A stretch of 60,601 nucleotides of DNA. Source: Bacteroidota bacterium. Its GTDB lineage: Bacteria > Bacteroidota > Ignavibacteria > UBA10030 > BY39. Shown here one piece after another: positions 25,359-35,019 of the stretch; positions within the stretch are counted from its first letter, which is position 1, and each line of letters begins with the position of its first letter. Under the pieces are notes generated by a model. It was not told the origin of the DNA, searched no databases, and worked only from the letters and a program-made list of their open reading frames with translations. The translations under genes were made by a program, and so were the position numbers. Location of the stretch: positions 1-60,601 of the forward strand of contig JAUXOG010000089.1 of NCBI GenBank assembly GCA_030682385.1. Reading direction: 5' to 3'.

Positions 25359-27482
25359 TTATTTCATTAAAATCATTTTTTTAATCCGCGTTTCATTACC
25401 TGTATTTAAGCGAACAAAATAAATTCCGCTGGTCAAACCCGATCCGTCGAAACTAACTTTATGTTTTCCGGTAGATAACGTTTCATCTACAAGCGTAGCG
25501 ACGGTTTGCCCGAGAACATTATATACTCGCACAGATACTTTTGAAGTGCGGTCGAGTGTGAATTCTATTGTGGTAGAAGGATTGAACGGGTTTGGATAGT
25601 TTTGCAATAAAGCTACCTTAGATGGTAAATTTCCATTCAGGTCGGGGCGAACCGAAACAAACCCACCGGTTTTTGTATGGATAATCGTTCCCCAATCACC
25701 CACCACCCAGCCATTCTGTGGATCGCTGAAAGATACTCCGGTTAAAGAATTATTACTATTCCATGATTGTTGCCGCCAAGACAAACCTCCATCTGACGTG
25801 TATAAAATAACACCGTTATCGCCTACGATCCAAGCATGATCGTCATCTACGTAGAACACTTTCTTTAATGAAGTTGTGACCCCCGTATTTAATGGTATCC
25901 AATTTTGACCGTTATCAGGTGAGATTGATATTAATCCGTTATCTCCTCCGATTAAAAATGTCGATTCATCAAACATTAGTGCTACATACAAATTTGTCGT
26001 TATACCTGCGGAAACATTTGACCATGAATTTCCGCCGTTTTTGGTTGATACAATTGTGCCGTTTAAACCAACAGCAATTCCTGTGCTTGAGTTGAAGAAT
26101 GATAAATCCCAAATATCTTCGGATGTATTAGTTGTCAGCAATTGCCACGTGTTGCCTCTGTTTACTGTTCGTAAAATTGTCCCGTTCCATCCTGCTGCAA
26201 AACCGATCATGGAATCTACAAAAGCAACGCATGTCAAAGTATTTGTAGTGCCGCTTGTTTGTTTTTCCCACGACAATCCGTTATCCGAAGTTCGAATTAT
26301 CCAACCGCGGTAACCTACCACCCATCCATTGTTATAATCTGAAAAATCCATATCGAACATGCGTGTGTTAGTTCCGGTGGGCATAACACTCCAGTTGGAA
26401 CCGCTATCAGTTGTTCGTAGGACATTTCCCCAATCGCCGGCAGCTACCGCGATATTTGTGCCGAAGGATTCGACGGCAACTAAATCTTTGTAACTCACAC
26501 TCGTCTGATTTTTCCATGTTGCAGCGCCATTAAAAGTGAAGACAATTTTTCCAATATCACCGGCACCCCAGCCATGATTTCGATCAACAAAATCGATACT
26601 TAATAAACCGTTAGTAACCTCGAGAGTCGGACCGTTCCAGTTAGCGCCACCATTAGTTGTTTTAAGCAGTGCGCCCAATGCCGTAGTAGCCCATCCGTAA
26701 TCGGAATCAACAAAATCAATTTTAAAAAAGGTCTTAGTTGTACCCGTTATTTGTTTTGTCCACGAGATACCGCTATTCGTAGTTTTAAAAATTGCTCCTT
26801 CAAACCCACCAACCCATCCAACATTTGTACTGATAAAATTAATAGCATAGAAGCTTGAGATATGTCCGTCCGGTGATGATCGGTCAATCCATGTCGAACC
26901 ACCATCTGTAGTATATTTAACAAGTGCGCCTCTGCCCGCAATCCATCCGTTAGTAGGACTGAGAAAAGATAAAGCTGTTAATTCGGTAGTTGTTCCTTGC
27001 GCTGATTGCGTTTGCCAATTAGAGCCACCGTCGGTGGTATGAACAAGTGTACCCGCGGCGCCAACTGCCCACCCATTTTGTTTATCCACAAAGTCAACAG
27101 CATTCAAATATGGTGTAACATTACTAATCTGCGGCTGCCATGTTTCACCGCCGTCGGTCGTTGCGATTATTGTTCCCGAATTACCGACAGCCCATCCATA
27201 TAAATTATCTACAAAACTGACACCCCAGAGGTCGGAATTCGTATTTGAGTTTTGAATTTGCCATTCTGTTCCGCCGTTAGCGGTATACAGAATAATACCT
27301 CCTCTTCCCACAGCCCAGCCGTTTAATGTATCCACAAACGCAACATCGGTTAGATCATTACCAGTCGGTTTCGGATTTTGCCAAACCCATTGAGAAAAAA
27401 GAGCGGTTTGATAAATGCTAAAAAAACTTACCAGTATCAGAATACGGAATAGATTTTTATTTTTCATCGATATAGTCTTCAT
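25359..27482 (-). CDS. YCF48-type beta-propeller protein with T9SS sorting domain
   Basis: 707 residues made of about a dozen YCF48/BNR-like blades, each with a core such as GWAVGNSGTIIATTDGGETW, spaced ~42-45 residues apart from ~35 to 620. A T9SS sorting domain follows. The family name comes from the photosystem II assembly factor, but in this lineage the blades are generic secreted propellers. The ATG at 27467 (MKNKNLFRILIL) may be the true start, since it leads straight into the hydrophobic signal; neither start has a clear RBS. It lies 12 bp after the upstream gene and 10 bp before the next, in a minus-strand operon of at least three T9SS cargo genes. Confidence 0.85.
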   Translation of the reverse strand: MKTISMKNKNLFRILILVSFFSIYQTALFSQWVWQNPKPTGNDLTDVAFVDTLNGWAVGRGGIILYTANGGTEWQIQNSNTNSDLWGVSFVDNLYGWAVGNSGTIIATTDGGETWQPQISNVTPYLNAVDFVDKQNGWAVGAAGTLVHTTDGGSNWQTQSAQGTTTELTALSFLSPTNGWIAGRGALVKYTTDGGSTWIDRSSPDGHISSFYAINFISTNVGWVGGFEGAIFKTTNSGISWTKQITGTTKTFFKIDFVDSDYGWATTALGALLKTTNGGANWNGPTLEVTNGLLSIDFVDRNHGWGAGDIGKIVFTFNGAATWKNQTSVSYKDLVAVESFGTNIAVAAGDWGNVLRTTDSGSNWSVMPTGTNTRMFDMDFSDYNNGWVVGYRGWIIRTSDNGLSWEKQTSGTTNTLTCVAFVDSMIGFAAGWNGTILRTVNRGNTWQLLTTNTSEDIWDLSFFNSSTGIAVGLNGTIVSTKNGGNSWSNVSAGITTNLYVALMFDESTFLIGGDNGLISISPDNGQNWIPLNTGVTTSLKKVFYVDDDHAWIVGDNGVILYTSDGGLSWRQQSWNSNNSLTGVSFSDPQNGWVVGDWGTIIHTKTGGFVSVRPDLNGNLPSKVALLQNYPNPFNPSTTIEFTLDRTSKVSVRVYNVLGQTVATLVDETLSTGKHKVSFDGSGLTSGIYFVRLNTGNETRIKKMILMK

Positions 27483-27494
27483 AAAGTTTGGTAA

Positions 27495-30467
27495 TTAACG
27501 CACTAACAGTAGTTTTTTTGTTGAGACAAAACTGCCTGCCTGTAATTGATAGAAGTATATTCCTGAGCTTAATCTGGAAGCATCAAAGACAACTGAATAG
27601 CGCCCGGGTTCATTTTCTTGGTTTACAATTTCCGCAACCTGCTTTCCGAGGACATCAAACACTTTCATTTTTACAAAAGCTTTAGTTGGAATGTCGTATT
27701 CAATTTTGGTTGTCGGATTGAATGGATTGGGATAATTTTGCTTCAAATCGAAAGAAGCGGGTACTATTTTGGTATCCTTTTCGTTTTCGACACCGACAGG
27801 ATTCTCCGGATTATCGAGCCAAGCTTTTGCGCGTTTCAGCAAGTTGACTCTTTTTGTAGAATCAATGCACCACAAGTCAAAGGAGAGAAATGCCGTATTA
27901 AAATTCTCTCCGACAAACTTCTGTCCGCACGACCACCCGTAAGCATACATACCATATCCGAATCGGACAAATGTCTTTGATGTATCGATAGTAATAAGCG
28001 GCCGTGTCGTAGTAATGACGTTAGGCGAAAGTGCAAAAACATTGATAGTCTGACCGCCGGTAATGTGATCACCAGGTTCACCTTTAATTGTGCCAGAAGA
28101 ATAAGCAGTAGGATCATTATCCATTCCATCTCTTCCACCTCCTACCCACTGACTATGAAGATACTGGCTAAAGAGTTTTAAAATGGGCGTGTCATTCGAA
28201 AAACCGGTCTGCATCCAGGCATATCCCTGGCTCGTCATAAAAAGTTTTTTCTTGTTTTCGGGTGTACCTGAATCAAGGAAGGACATTAACCATTCGGCAG
28301 CATCATTCTCATCGTCAAATGAGCCGGGTCCCGGGCTGTTAAAAATTACAAAATCATAAAAATCGAACCGTGCGTTTTTGTTTGCTCGGTCGAATGTATC
28401 GTACGTCCAACCTGTTTTGCTGAGTGTATTAAAATACGCAGGGTTGTCTTTATATACACGCCAATCTTGTTTGCTGTCGTATGCGAATAGAATTTTCACG
28501 CCATTTGAAGGAAGTATTTTGTAAGTATATGGAGTTGCTTGTCCGCCAGCAGGAAGCACAGTCGTATTAAGTGAGGGCGAACCGTCCTTTGCAATCAAGT
28601 AATAGCTAATAAGTGTTCCACGAGGTTGAACTGGTATATGAAAGTAATACGTATTCGTAGCAGAATTTATACTATCATGAGTTGCTGCTACCCATCCCCC
28701 GCCAACATTATAGTAAATTGAGTCGGCAGAAATCCCTTGTGCGTCACTCATCTGAGCGCTGATAACTTCCGATAGTTTGAAAGTATTGGTTTGAGGTTTG
28801 TGCACAACTGTGGGCGGAATCAAATCATTAGTTGGAAGATAAAACCGGATAGCAAGACTATCGCGCAAAACATTGCCGCGTGGAACTCCATTTAATTCAT
28901 ACTGCAAACCCATTTTGTAATCATCATTCTGCATACCCACAGTAGCTCCGACACCATAATCGACAGCTGAGTGTCCGACTGATGCATCTTTATATTGAAG
29001 AACGATATCACCGTTTTCATGTAGGATTGCTTGAAAAGTCAGGTAGTCGTAAACAGAAGTGTCTCGTGCATAATTTGATGAGAATTTGTCCCATTGTACG
29101 ACAAGATACCTAGTGGGAGCCACTCCGAATAATTGATGGTATCCTTTAGCATCCGGAGATATTCGTTCAAGATTATCCCAGAATACAGCGATGTTGGCTG
29201 GAATGGTTTGAGTAGGATGTGAAGGTAAATTCCAATTAAATGGATTACCTTGTGAATACCACGAGTTTTGCCATTTCAAAATAATTTCACCATTAATATC
29301 GACTGCCAAAGTATCTCTAAAAATTCCATAATAAGGAAATCGGAAACCAATGGGAATAGGCGGATTTGATTGCGCATTGTTTGTTGAATCCCACCAACCA
29401 GCTGGATTATAATACCAAAATTTAATTGGTGTTCCTGTTTGCGAAATTTCGACCCAATCATAAGCAGGTCCACCAAGCGTGTCACTATCAATCCACTTAT
29501 AGCCAAATGCATCGGGTCCACCGGTATGATAACGTCCGGCAATCTCCAATGGAGCTTTATAGGCATCGTTTGTAGGTCTCGCATCTCCAACTAAGTGGGT
29601 TCGTGCAAACATCGTGTCCACACTTGGGGATGTTGGCGTGAAAGGATTAAAGCTCACAGTATCATTTGCTAGCGACAATACGGTGTCGGTATAAATAGTT
29701 GTATCTGTATATAATAATAATCCCGATTTATCTTTTATTGTAAAACTTACCGGAAATTCAGTTTGTGAAGTAGCGCCAAAGTTCCTGATTAAAACCTTTG
29801 GCGTATAACTCTGTCCAACCCAAATTACCGATGGTGGTTCGATAATGTTTACCGCGCCTACGTCAACAGTTGTCATGCTTGTTGATGTCAATACTATATC
29901 ATCTAACACCCACGCATCAGCAAATCCATTTGGCGAGGTGTGTATAAATGCGATGTATATTTTTTTTCCGGAATAATCAGGTAATGTCAAATTTACTTGT
30001 GCCCAATTTGCAGGGTCTCTACCCGGGAGAGTAAAAATAGTATCCACAAAGCTTGACGGCAAAGTATCTGTTTTTGATACCAGAACATATTCAGGTCCAT
30101 CCGAATAATTATTCCATTGTAACCTATGCCAGAAGCTTAGACTTAGATTAACACTAGATGGAATAGTAAGCGACCTTGAAACCAACCATTCTTCCATTCG
30201 TTCGCCGGCTTCACCATCCTGCGAAAAAGCTCCAGCAGTGCCTGAGTGATAAGTATTCGGATCAGTTGTGCGAATCCAAGTTTCCGAAGTATCCGCTGAA
30301 TTACTCCCTCTATTTTTGAAATGCCAACCTACAGGCGGAAATGTGGTATTTTCGAATCCTTCTTGAAGAAGTATTGTTTGCCCAATCAAAGACTCTGTTA
30401 AGAATGCTAAGATTACAAATATTAATATTAAGAAAGACCTTAAGTGATAATTGTACTTATAATTCAT
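27495..30467 (-). CDS. T9SS-exported choice-of-anchor-J protein
   Basis: 990 residues with RBS AAGGAAAA before the ATG and a signal peptide. Residues ~33-195 are a MAM/choice-of-anchor-J jelly roll (QEGFENTTFPPVGW, FADAWVLDDIVL). CARDB-like strands (~200-320), a nidogen-like domain (~325-550, PANIAVFWDNLERI) and an interdomain rich in YYNVGGGW/YFHIPV strands follow. A region of ~200 residues (~655-880: GVKILFAYDSKQDW to AFLSFDLWCID) resembles a GATase/ThuA-like fold; the T9SS sorting domain ends it. It heads the operon that continues into the YCF48 gene 12 bp away. Adhesive or scaffolding surface role inferred from domains; no enzyme signature. Confidence 0.83.
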   Translation of the reverse strand: MNYKYNYHLRSFLILIFVILAFLTESLIGQTILLQEGFENTTFPPVGWHFKNRGSNSADTSETWIRTTDPNTYHSGTAGAFSQDGEAGERMEEWLVSRSLTIPSSVNLSLSFWHRLQWNNYSDGPEYVLVSKTDTLPSSFVDTIFTLPGRDPANWAQVNLTLPDYSGKKIYIAFIHTSPNGFADAWVLDDIVLTSTSMTTVDVGAVNIIEPPSVIWVGQSYTPKVLIRNFGATSQTEFPVSFTIKDKSGLLLYTDTTIYTDTVLSLANDTVSFNPFTPTSPSVDTMFARTHLVGDARPTNDAYKAPLEIAGRYHTGGPDAFGYKWIDSDTLGGPAYDWVEISQTGTPIKFWYYNPAGWWDSTNNAQSNPPIPIGFRFPYYGIFRDTLAVDINGEIILKWQNSWYSQGNPFNWNLPSHPTQTIPANIAVFWDNLERISPDAKGYHQLFGVAPTRYLVVQWDKFSSNYARDTSVYDYLTFQAILHENGDIVLQYKDASVGHSAVDYGVGATVGMQNDDYKMGLQYELNGVPRGNVLRDSLAIRFYLPTNDLIPPTVVHKPQTNTFKLSEVISAQMSDAQGISADSIYYNVGGGWVAATHDSINSATNTYYFHIPVQPRGTLISYYLIAKDGSPSLNTTVLPAGGQATPYTYKILPSNGVKILFAYDSKQDWRVYKDNPAYFNTLSKTGWTYDTFDRANKNARFDFYDFVIFNSPGPGSFDDENDAAEWLMSFLDSGTPENKKKLFMTSQGYAWMQTGFSNDTPILKLFSQYLHSQWVGGGRDGMDNDPTAYSSGTIKGEPGDHITGGQTINVFALSPNVITTTRPLITIDTSKTFVRFGYGMYAYGWSCGQKFVGENFNTAFLSFDLWCIDSTKRVNLLKRAKAWLDNPENPVGVENEKDTKIVPASFDLKQNYPNPFNPTTKIEYDIPTKAFVKMKVFDVLGKQVAEIVNQENEPGRYSVVFDASRLSSGIYFYQLQAGSFVSTKKLLLVR

Positions 30468-30545
30468 TTACTTTTTCCTTTTAATTGTTCATCAGAAAGT
30501 TTAAAATTTATTTATTTTGTTTAATGAAAGAAATAAACAGATTAA

Positions 30546-30842
30546 CTACCGATTCGGTATAGACAGTTGTAGTAGGTTATATTCTAATAATTGCATTTCG
30601 ATGTATAATGAGTAGCCTTGAAAACATAGCGGATATATTTTCTTGAATCTTTGAAACATTTTTAGACAGTCATCACATATAAATTCTATTTTATCCAAGT
30701 CGATAATAATTTCACTACTTTCCCTCAGACCATATAAAATTTTATTTAATTCTTGTTCAATAGTTAAAACCGTATCTATCCGTCCTTCTAAATAAATTTT
30801 AAGATTTGAAGGATTCTTGTTATCTAGCTTCAGGCAATACAT
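30546..30842 (-). CDS. STAS-like small protein without the usual phospho-serine
   Basis: 98 residues. LKIYLEGRIDTVLTIEQEL, then SEIIIDLDKIEFICDDCLKMFQRFKK, matches the beta-alpha-beta pattern of STAS domains (anti-sigma-factor antagonists such as SpoIIAA). In that family the loop normally reads D-S-S-G with a phosphorylatable serine. Here it reads D-D-C (residues ~57-59), so phosphorylation switching would be absent or different. It lies between the T9SS operon and the sigma-54 activator gene, all on the minus strand. A regulatory partner role is possible but unproven. Family assignment is moderate because the protein is short. Confidence 0.55.
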   Translation of the reverse strand: MYCLKLDNKNPSNLKIYLEGRIDTVLTIEQELNKILYGLRESSEIIIDLDKIEFICDDCLKMFQRFKKIYPLCFQGYSLYIEMQLLEYNLLQLSIPNR

Positions 30843-30970
30843 AAGTTAATCGCAGTTGAATAATTATTAATGATTGAACTTGTTCAATAATCATACCACG
30901 AGAATTGAGTCCAAGAACTCTTTATTTTAGGTAAATTTGGGTAATTAGCTGGAAAAAGGTTAGATTTTTT

Positions 30971-31004
30971 AACGATATATCGTGCGGGTACGAAATATCG
31001 TTTT
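30971..31004. promoter_or_regulatory. Inverted repeat between the activator and STAS-like genes
   Basis: AACGATATATCGT and ACGAAATATCGTT form a near-perfect inverted repeat around GCGGGT, with T-rich sequence on both sides. It could be an operator for a dimeric regulator or a weak terminator; the sequence does not decide. Confidence 0.35.
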
Positions 31005-31058
31005 AATCCAATGGTAAAATGATTGAGGTTGTAAGGATGAAACTGAATGAGGAGTTAA

Positions 31059-34000
31059 TTAAATATTCTCACCCTTGAATGGTATTTGTAGTTTTATCAT
31101 ACGCGATCTTAAAGTATTTGGGTGTAACCCTAATATTTCTGCGGCACCGGTTTTACCACGGATTTTCCATTGAGTTTTTTCAAGAATATTAAGAATATAT
31201 TCCCGTTCTACTTGTTCCATTGTTTGATATGTGTTTGAACTCGTAAACTGGTTGCCTTTTTCTTTTCTAGATGACATAGAGTGTATGACTATGTGTTCAT
31301 CTGTAATTACCTCTCCCTCACATAAAATTACAGCTCTTTGAATAATATTTTCAAGCTCACGAATATTCCCAGGGAAATTGTAGTTTTTCAAAATACTTAA
31401 AGCTTCTTTTGTAACAGCGTCAATTTTTTTATTCATAGATTTGGAAAATCGGTCGATAAAATATTTTGCCAACTGCTCAACATCTTCGAGACGGTCTTTG
31501 AGTGGCGGGACATCAATTCTAAAAACATTTAAACGATAATAAAGATCTTTTCTAAACTTATTGTCCTTAACAAGATCTTCTATCTCATAATTCGAAGCCG
31601 CAATTACCCTTACATTCACATCTATTGGAATATTCCCACCAACACGTGTGCATTTTCTTTCTTCGAGAACGTTTAGAATTTTGGCTTGTACTGAAAGATT
31701 CATATCACCGACCTCGTCTAAGAAGATAGTACTTCCGTCAGCGATTTCGAATTTTCCAATCCTACGCTCATTAGCACCTGTAAATGCACCCTTCTCGTGT
31801 CCGAAAAGTTCGCTCTCTACTAATCCTTCAGGAATTGCAGCACAGTTTACAGTAATCAGTGCATGTTCCTTCCGAGTGCTAAGTGTATGAATTGCCTCGG
31901 CAATTAAATTTTTTCCAACTCCCGTTTCTCCTGTGATTAATACTGTAGAATCGATAGGGGCTATATCAATAATTTTCTTTCGGATTTGTTGAACAATCTC
32001 ACTCTTGCCAACTATTGAACTAACTTCGTGAACTATACTTTGTTTCTCCTTTAAATAAACATTCTCAACAGCTAACCTGTTTTTTAATTTATTTATCTCT
32101 TCATAAGCTTTTTCTAATTTTTCCTTTTCAACAAGTTCGGCTTGAGCTTGCAACAATTGATTATACTGCTTTTCAAGCGTATCCTTACTTAACTGTAACT
32201 GTTCAGTTTTCTCACGAATTATATTTTCTAAAAGCAGATTTCTTTTTTTAATGTGAGCGAGCCGGTATTGTGTCGCACCATACGATCCCACGAGAACAAA
32301 AAGCGAGAGAGCAATAAAAAACCATGTTCTTTTCCAGAAAGGAGCTGTAATCGTGAATGATAATTTCTGTGGATCACTAATATAACCCAGGACACTTATT
32401 GCACGTACGTGAAATGTATAAGCTCCGGGGTCTAAATACCCATACGAGATAGTGGGCAAAAGAGTGGTATTAGACCAAGCTTTTTCAAGCGGCTCTAGAT
32501 AATATTCAAATCGAACTGCATCTTCATCAAAATAAGAAAGTCCTTCAAAAAAGAAACTGAGTTTATTTTGGGTGTATCCGAATTCATAATTTTCCCCAAT
32601 AACGTTATGCCAAGTTGAATCATTTGCCTGCAAAGCAGTTAAATAACAATATGGTTTTAAAGTTGCAGAAGGTTTTTCCATCGGATTGTAAAGCGTAAGC
32701 CCGCCGTAAGTGCCAAACCATATCCGCCCCTCTTTATCCTCATGGACAGTTCCATTCCGAGTGAACTCATTTGACATTAGTCCATCTTTTTGTAAATAAA
32801 CTGCTACCACTTTATACTTGCCATCCACTTTTTTTAGGAGGTGTAATCCATTATCTGTACCTGCCCATAATTGACCGTTCCTATCAATAAAGAGCACTAT
32901 CACGAAGCGATGATGGAGCCCTTCAACCACACTATATGTTTCATTCGAAGTCAGAATGTTTATTCCCTGGCTAGTAGCAATAATTATATCGCCTTCATAA
33001 GAAACTTCTAAATCGTTAATCATGTTCGAAAGCAAGCCCTCGCTAGTAGTAACATTTCGAACAGATTTTTCTCCAAAAGGAGAGGTTGCATTTTCGATTA
33101 TTACTAATCCACTATCTGTTGCAACGTAAAGGTCTTTTTTGCGAACCTCGAGCAATTTGTTAACGTAACGATTTTGAATTCCAAAATCTTGAAACGTCGG
33201 CGTATTATTGTTCTCTAATTTATAGATACCCTTATTTGTTCCTATCCATACATTTCCTTCAAAATCTCTAAAAAATGTTTGAACTAATAAACGGGGTAAA
33301 CCTATTAATTCAATATTTTTACTTCTGTTCATCAGATATAAGCCAGGGGCACTGCCGAGAATCCACGAATCTTCGGCTATTTGTAACATGCAAAGATATG
33401 TTTTTGCATCTCTGGATTTATTCGAGAGATCTTTGACTTGGATTTTCAAGAAACGATCCTGATTAAATTCAAATATCCCGTTTTCGGTTAAGCAGTATAT
33501 CGATTTTCGGTCTGACGTTATCGAAAGAACTGCTTCCGCAGCGAATTCTTCTTCTTTACCGTATGTAATAAACCTCATACTGGATAACTTAGATATTCCT
33601 TTTAAGTTTGTACCTATCCAAATATTTTCTTCTCTGTCCTCAAATAATGTAAACAGGTTGTCAGTGGGTAATCCATTCTTACTAGTTATATGCAGAATAT
33701 TTTTATCCGATGATTTTTCTGTGTTCCTTGCTTTTATTCGAAATAGGCCATTCTCCTGAGTCGCTATCCAGTAATAACCATTAGCGCTTTCCAATCCAAA
33801 CACCACAGACTCCCTTATAATCCAACTAATATCATACTTGTTGGTTATACGGTTGAGCAATATTTTTGCGGCTCCTTTTTGACCACATAAAACCAAATCA
33901 CCTTCGGAATCAAAAAAGAACATTCTTGCACCGACTTCTTGGATATAGCTAGAAATAGGTACTTCTGTTACAGTAGTGGTAAAATATTTATACATTTTTC

Positions 34001-34556
34001 CGTCGCTTGTAAGCAAATGAACAGAGCCCTTTTTGTCTTCATTGACGTAAAAGATTCTCTGATTTCTAAAATTGTACATCCGGGAAAAATTGAATAACGA
34101 ATCATTTTCTAAGAAATAAATATCACTGATAAATTGAAAGTTATAAGCCCACACACGATCATAACTATCTACGAATACGTTGTAAAAGTCATCAAACCTT
34201 CCTAAACGAAAATTATCGATTTTATTGTTTTTAATTCGGCTTACTCCTCCCGGGCAACCAACCCAGATATAACCCTTGTTATCTTGTCTAACATTAAGAG
34301 CAAAATCTTCTAATAAGCCTTTGGCTTTATCGAATATTTCATATTCCTTCCCGTTATATTTTACAAGCGCTGCGGTTGTCGAAAACCACATGTAACCTTC
34401 TCTGTCTTGGTATATATTCCAAACTTGATTACCAGGGAGTCCTCTATCTTTAGAATATTGTGTAAACTTATATTGTTGAGAGAGTACAACGTGCCAAGCT
34501 AGAATTAGAATTATCAAGAGAGAAGAAAGCCTTATTCTAATTTTAACGGAAAACAT
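31059..34556 (-). CDS. Membrane-spanning propeller sensor fused to a sigma-54 activator
   Basis: 1165 residues from the ATG at 34556, which opens a signal/anchor (MFSVKIRIRLSSLLIILIL); a TTG at 34613 is possible but weaker. The order is: two-component-regulator (Reg_prop) propeller blades ~25-640 (GLPGNQVWNIYQDREGYMWF, NIWIGTNKGIYKL), a Y_Y_Y domain ~645-735 and a transmembrane helix ~745-765 (WFFIALSLFVLVGSYGAT). A coiled coil ~770-850 leads into a full sigma-54 AAA+ domain: Walker A GETGVGKN near 880, intact GAFTGA near 920, IFLDEVGD Walker B and an R-finger region. A Fis-type helix-turn-helix ends it (GAAEILGLHPNTLRSRM). In Bacteroidota this sensor is usually fused to a histidine kinase; here it would drive sigma-54 transcription directly across the membrane. 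No clear -24/-12 site was found in the neighbourhood. Confidence 0.85.
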   Translation of the reverse strand: MFSVKIRIRLSSLLIILILAWHVVLSQQYKFTQYSKDRGLPGNQVWNIYQDREGYMWFSTTAALVKYNGKEYEIFDKAKGLLEDFALNVRQDNKGYIWVGCPGGVSRIKNNKIDNFRLGRFDDFYNVFVDSYDRVWAYNFQFISDIYFLENDSLFNFSRMYNFRNQRIFYVNEDKKGSVHLLTSDGKMYKYFTTTVTEVPISSYIQEVGARMFFFDSEGDLVLCGQKGAAKILLNRITNKYDISWIIRESVVFGLESANGYYWIATQENGLFRIKARNTEKSSDKNILHITSKNGLPTDNLFTLFEDREENIWIGTNLKGISKLSSMRFITYGKEEEFAAEAVLSITSDRKSIYCLTENGIFEFNQDRFLKIQVKDLSNKSRDAKTYLCMLQIAEDSWILGSAPGLYLMNRSKNIELIGLPRLLVQTFFRDFEGNVWIGTNKGIYKLENNNTPTFQDFGIQNRYVNKLLEVRKKDLYVATDSGLVIIENATSPFGEKSVRNVTTSEGLLSNMINDLEVSYEGDIIIATSQGINILTSNETYSVVEGLHHRFVIVLFIDRNGQLWAGTDNGLHLLKKVDGKYKVVAVYLQKDGLMSNEFTRNGTVHEDKEGRIWFGTYGGLTLYNPMEKPSATLKPYCYLTALQANDSTWHNVIGENYEFGYTQNKLSFFFEGLSYFDEDAVRFEYYLEPLEKAWSNTTLLPTISYGYLDPGAYTFHVRAISVLGYISDPQKLSFTITAPFWKRTWFFIALSLFVLVGSYGATQYRLAHIKKRNLLLENIIREKTEQLQLSKDTLEKQYNQLLQAQAELVEKEKLEKAYEEINKLKNRLAVENVYLKEKQSIVHEVSSIVGKSEIVQQIRKKIIDIAPIDSTVLITGETGVGKNLIAEAIHTLSTRKEHALITVNCAAIPEGLVESELFGHEKGAFTGANERRIGKFEIADGSTIFLDEVGDMNLSVQAKILNVLEERKCTRVGGNIPIDVNVRVIAASNYEIEDLVKDNKFRKDLYYRLNVFRIDVPPLKDRLEDVEQLAKYFIDRFSKSMNKKIDAVTKEALSILKNYNFPGNIRELENIIQRAVILCEGEVITDEHIVIHSMSSRKEKGNQFTSSNTYQTMEQVEREYILNILEKTQWKIRGKTGAAEILGLHPNTLRSRMIKLQIPFKGENI

Positions 34557-34759
34557 ATTAAATTTGCATTGATTATTTAAATTTAATATATATAAACCCT
34601 TTGTTTTAGTCAAGTGATCGCGTCCAAAAGCCTTAGATCGTCGGTTACCAGAATATTACAATTTTCAATATCATTTCTACACATTTTCCCTTAAACAACT
34701 TTCATATACCATCAAATTTGTTTTCAAACTCTTTTACGAATTTCGAAACTATCCAACCA

Positions 34760-34918
34760 GTTTTCAAATCCGCTTCTCCGCCTTCTGTGGATACAGCGGG
34801 ATCCGCAATTCGACTGAGCACTTACCTGCTCAGCATCGAATTAGTGATTTCAAGTTAGAGCTTGGTATATCCCATCGCACCCGCCGAAGTTTTAACGTAA
34901 GCGGAACGTTGGGGGCAC
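34760..34918 (+). pseudogene. Dispersed broken tRNA-Glu copy
   Basis: GTTTTCAA (34760-34767) matches the anticodon arm and is broken by element G. The gene resumes as GAGCTTGG (34858-34865), is interrupted again in the T-arm by a CCCGCCG...GTAAGCGG hairpin (34871-34905), and ends with ACGTTGGGGGCAC (34906-34918), the tRNA-Glu 3' end. The following flank and terminator match those of tRNA-Glu 20.8 kb upstream. Confidence 0.75.
34768..34844 (+). repeat. Paired-hairpin element copy G
   Basis: ATCCGC...GCGGGATCC encloses TCCGCCTTCTGTGGA. After the core CCGCAATTCG, the second hairpin is CTGAGCA-CTTACC-TGCTCAG, closed by ATTCGA/TCGAAT. It aligns with element E but hairpin 2 has a different sequence that still pairs. 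The remainder of the 34557-35019 gap is the upstream region of the activator gene, with no other gene. Confidence 0.7.
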
Positions 34919-34948
34919 TGCAAAAAATATCAAATTTCAAATCAATAA

Positions 34949-34980
34949 CAAAAGCCGCGATAGTTTGTCGGGGCTTTTTT
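34949..34980 (+). terminator. Copy of the tRNA-Glu terminator
   Basis: CAAAAGCC-G-CGA pairs with TCG-GGGCTTTT, followed by a T-run. It belongs to the duplicated tRNA-Glu 3' flank and would now end any transcript entering from the broken tRNA, just before the TPR protein gene. Confidence 0.65.
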
Positions 34981-35019
34981 ATTGGAATAATTATACATCT
35001 TTCGTATATTTGCAATCAA

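Noticed and set aside
34909-35019. Longer N-terminus for the TPR membrane protein
   Set aside because: The extra 37 codons run through the tRNA-Glu 3' remnant and its terminator; the ATG at 35020 opens the hydrophobic segment.
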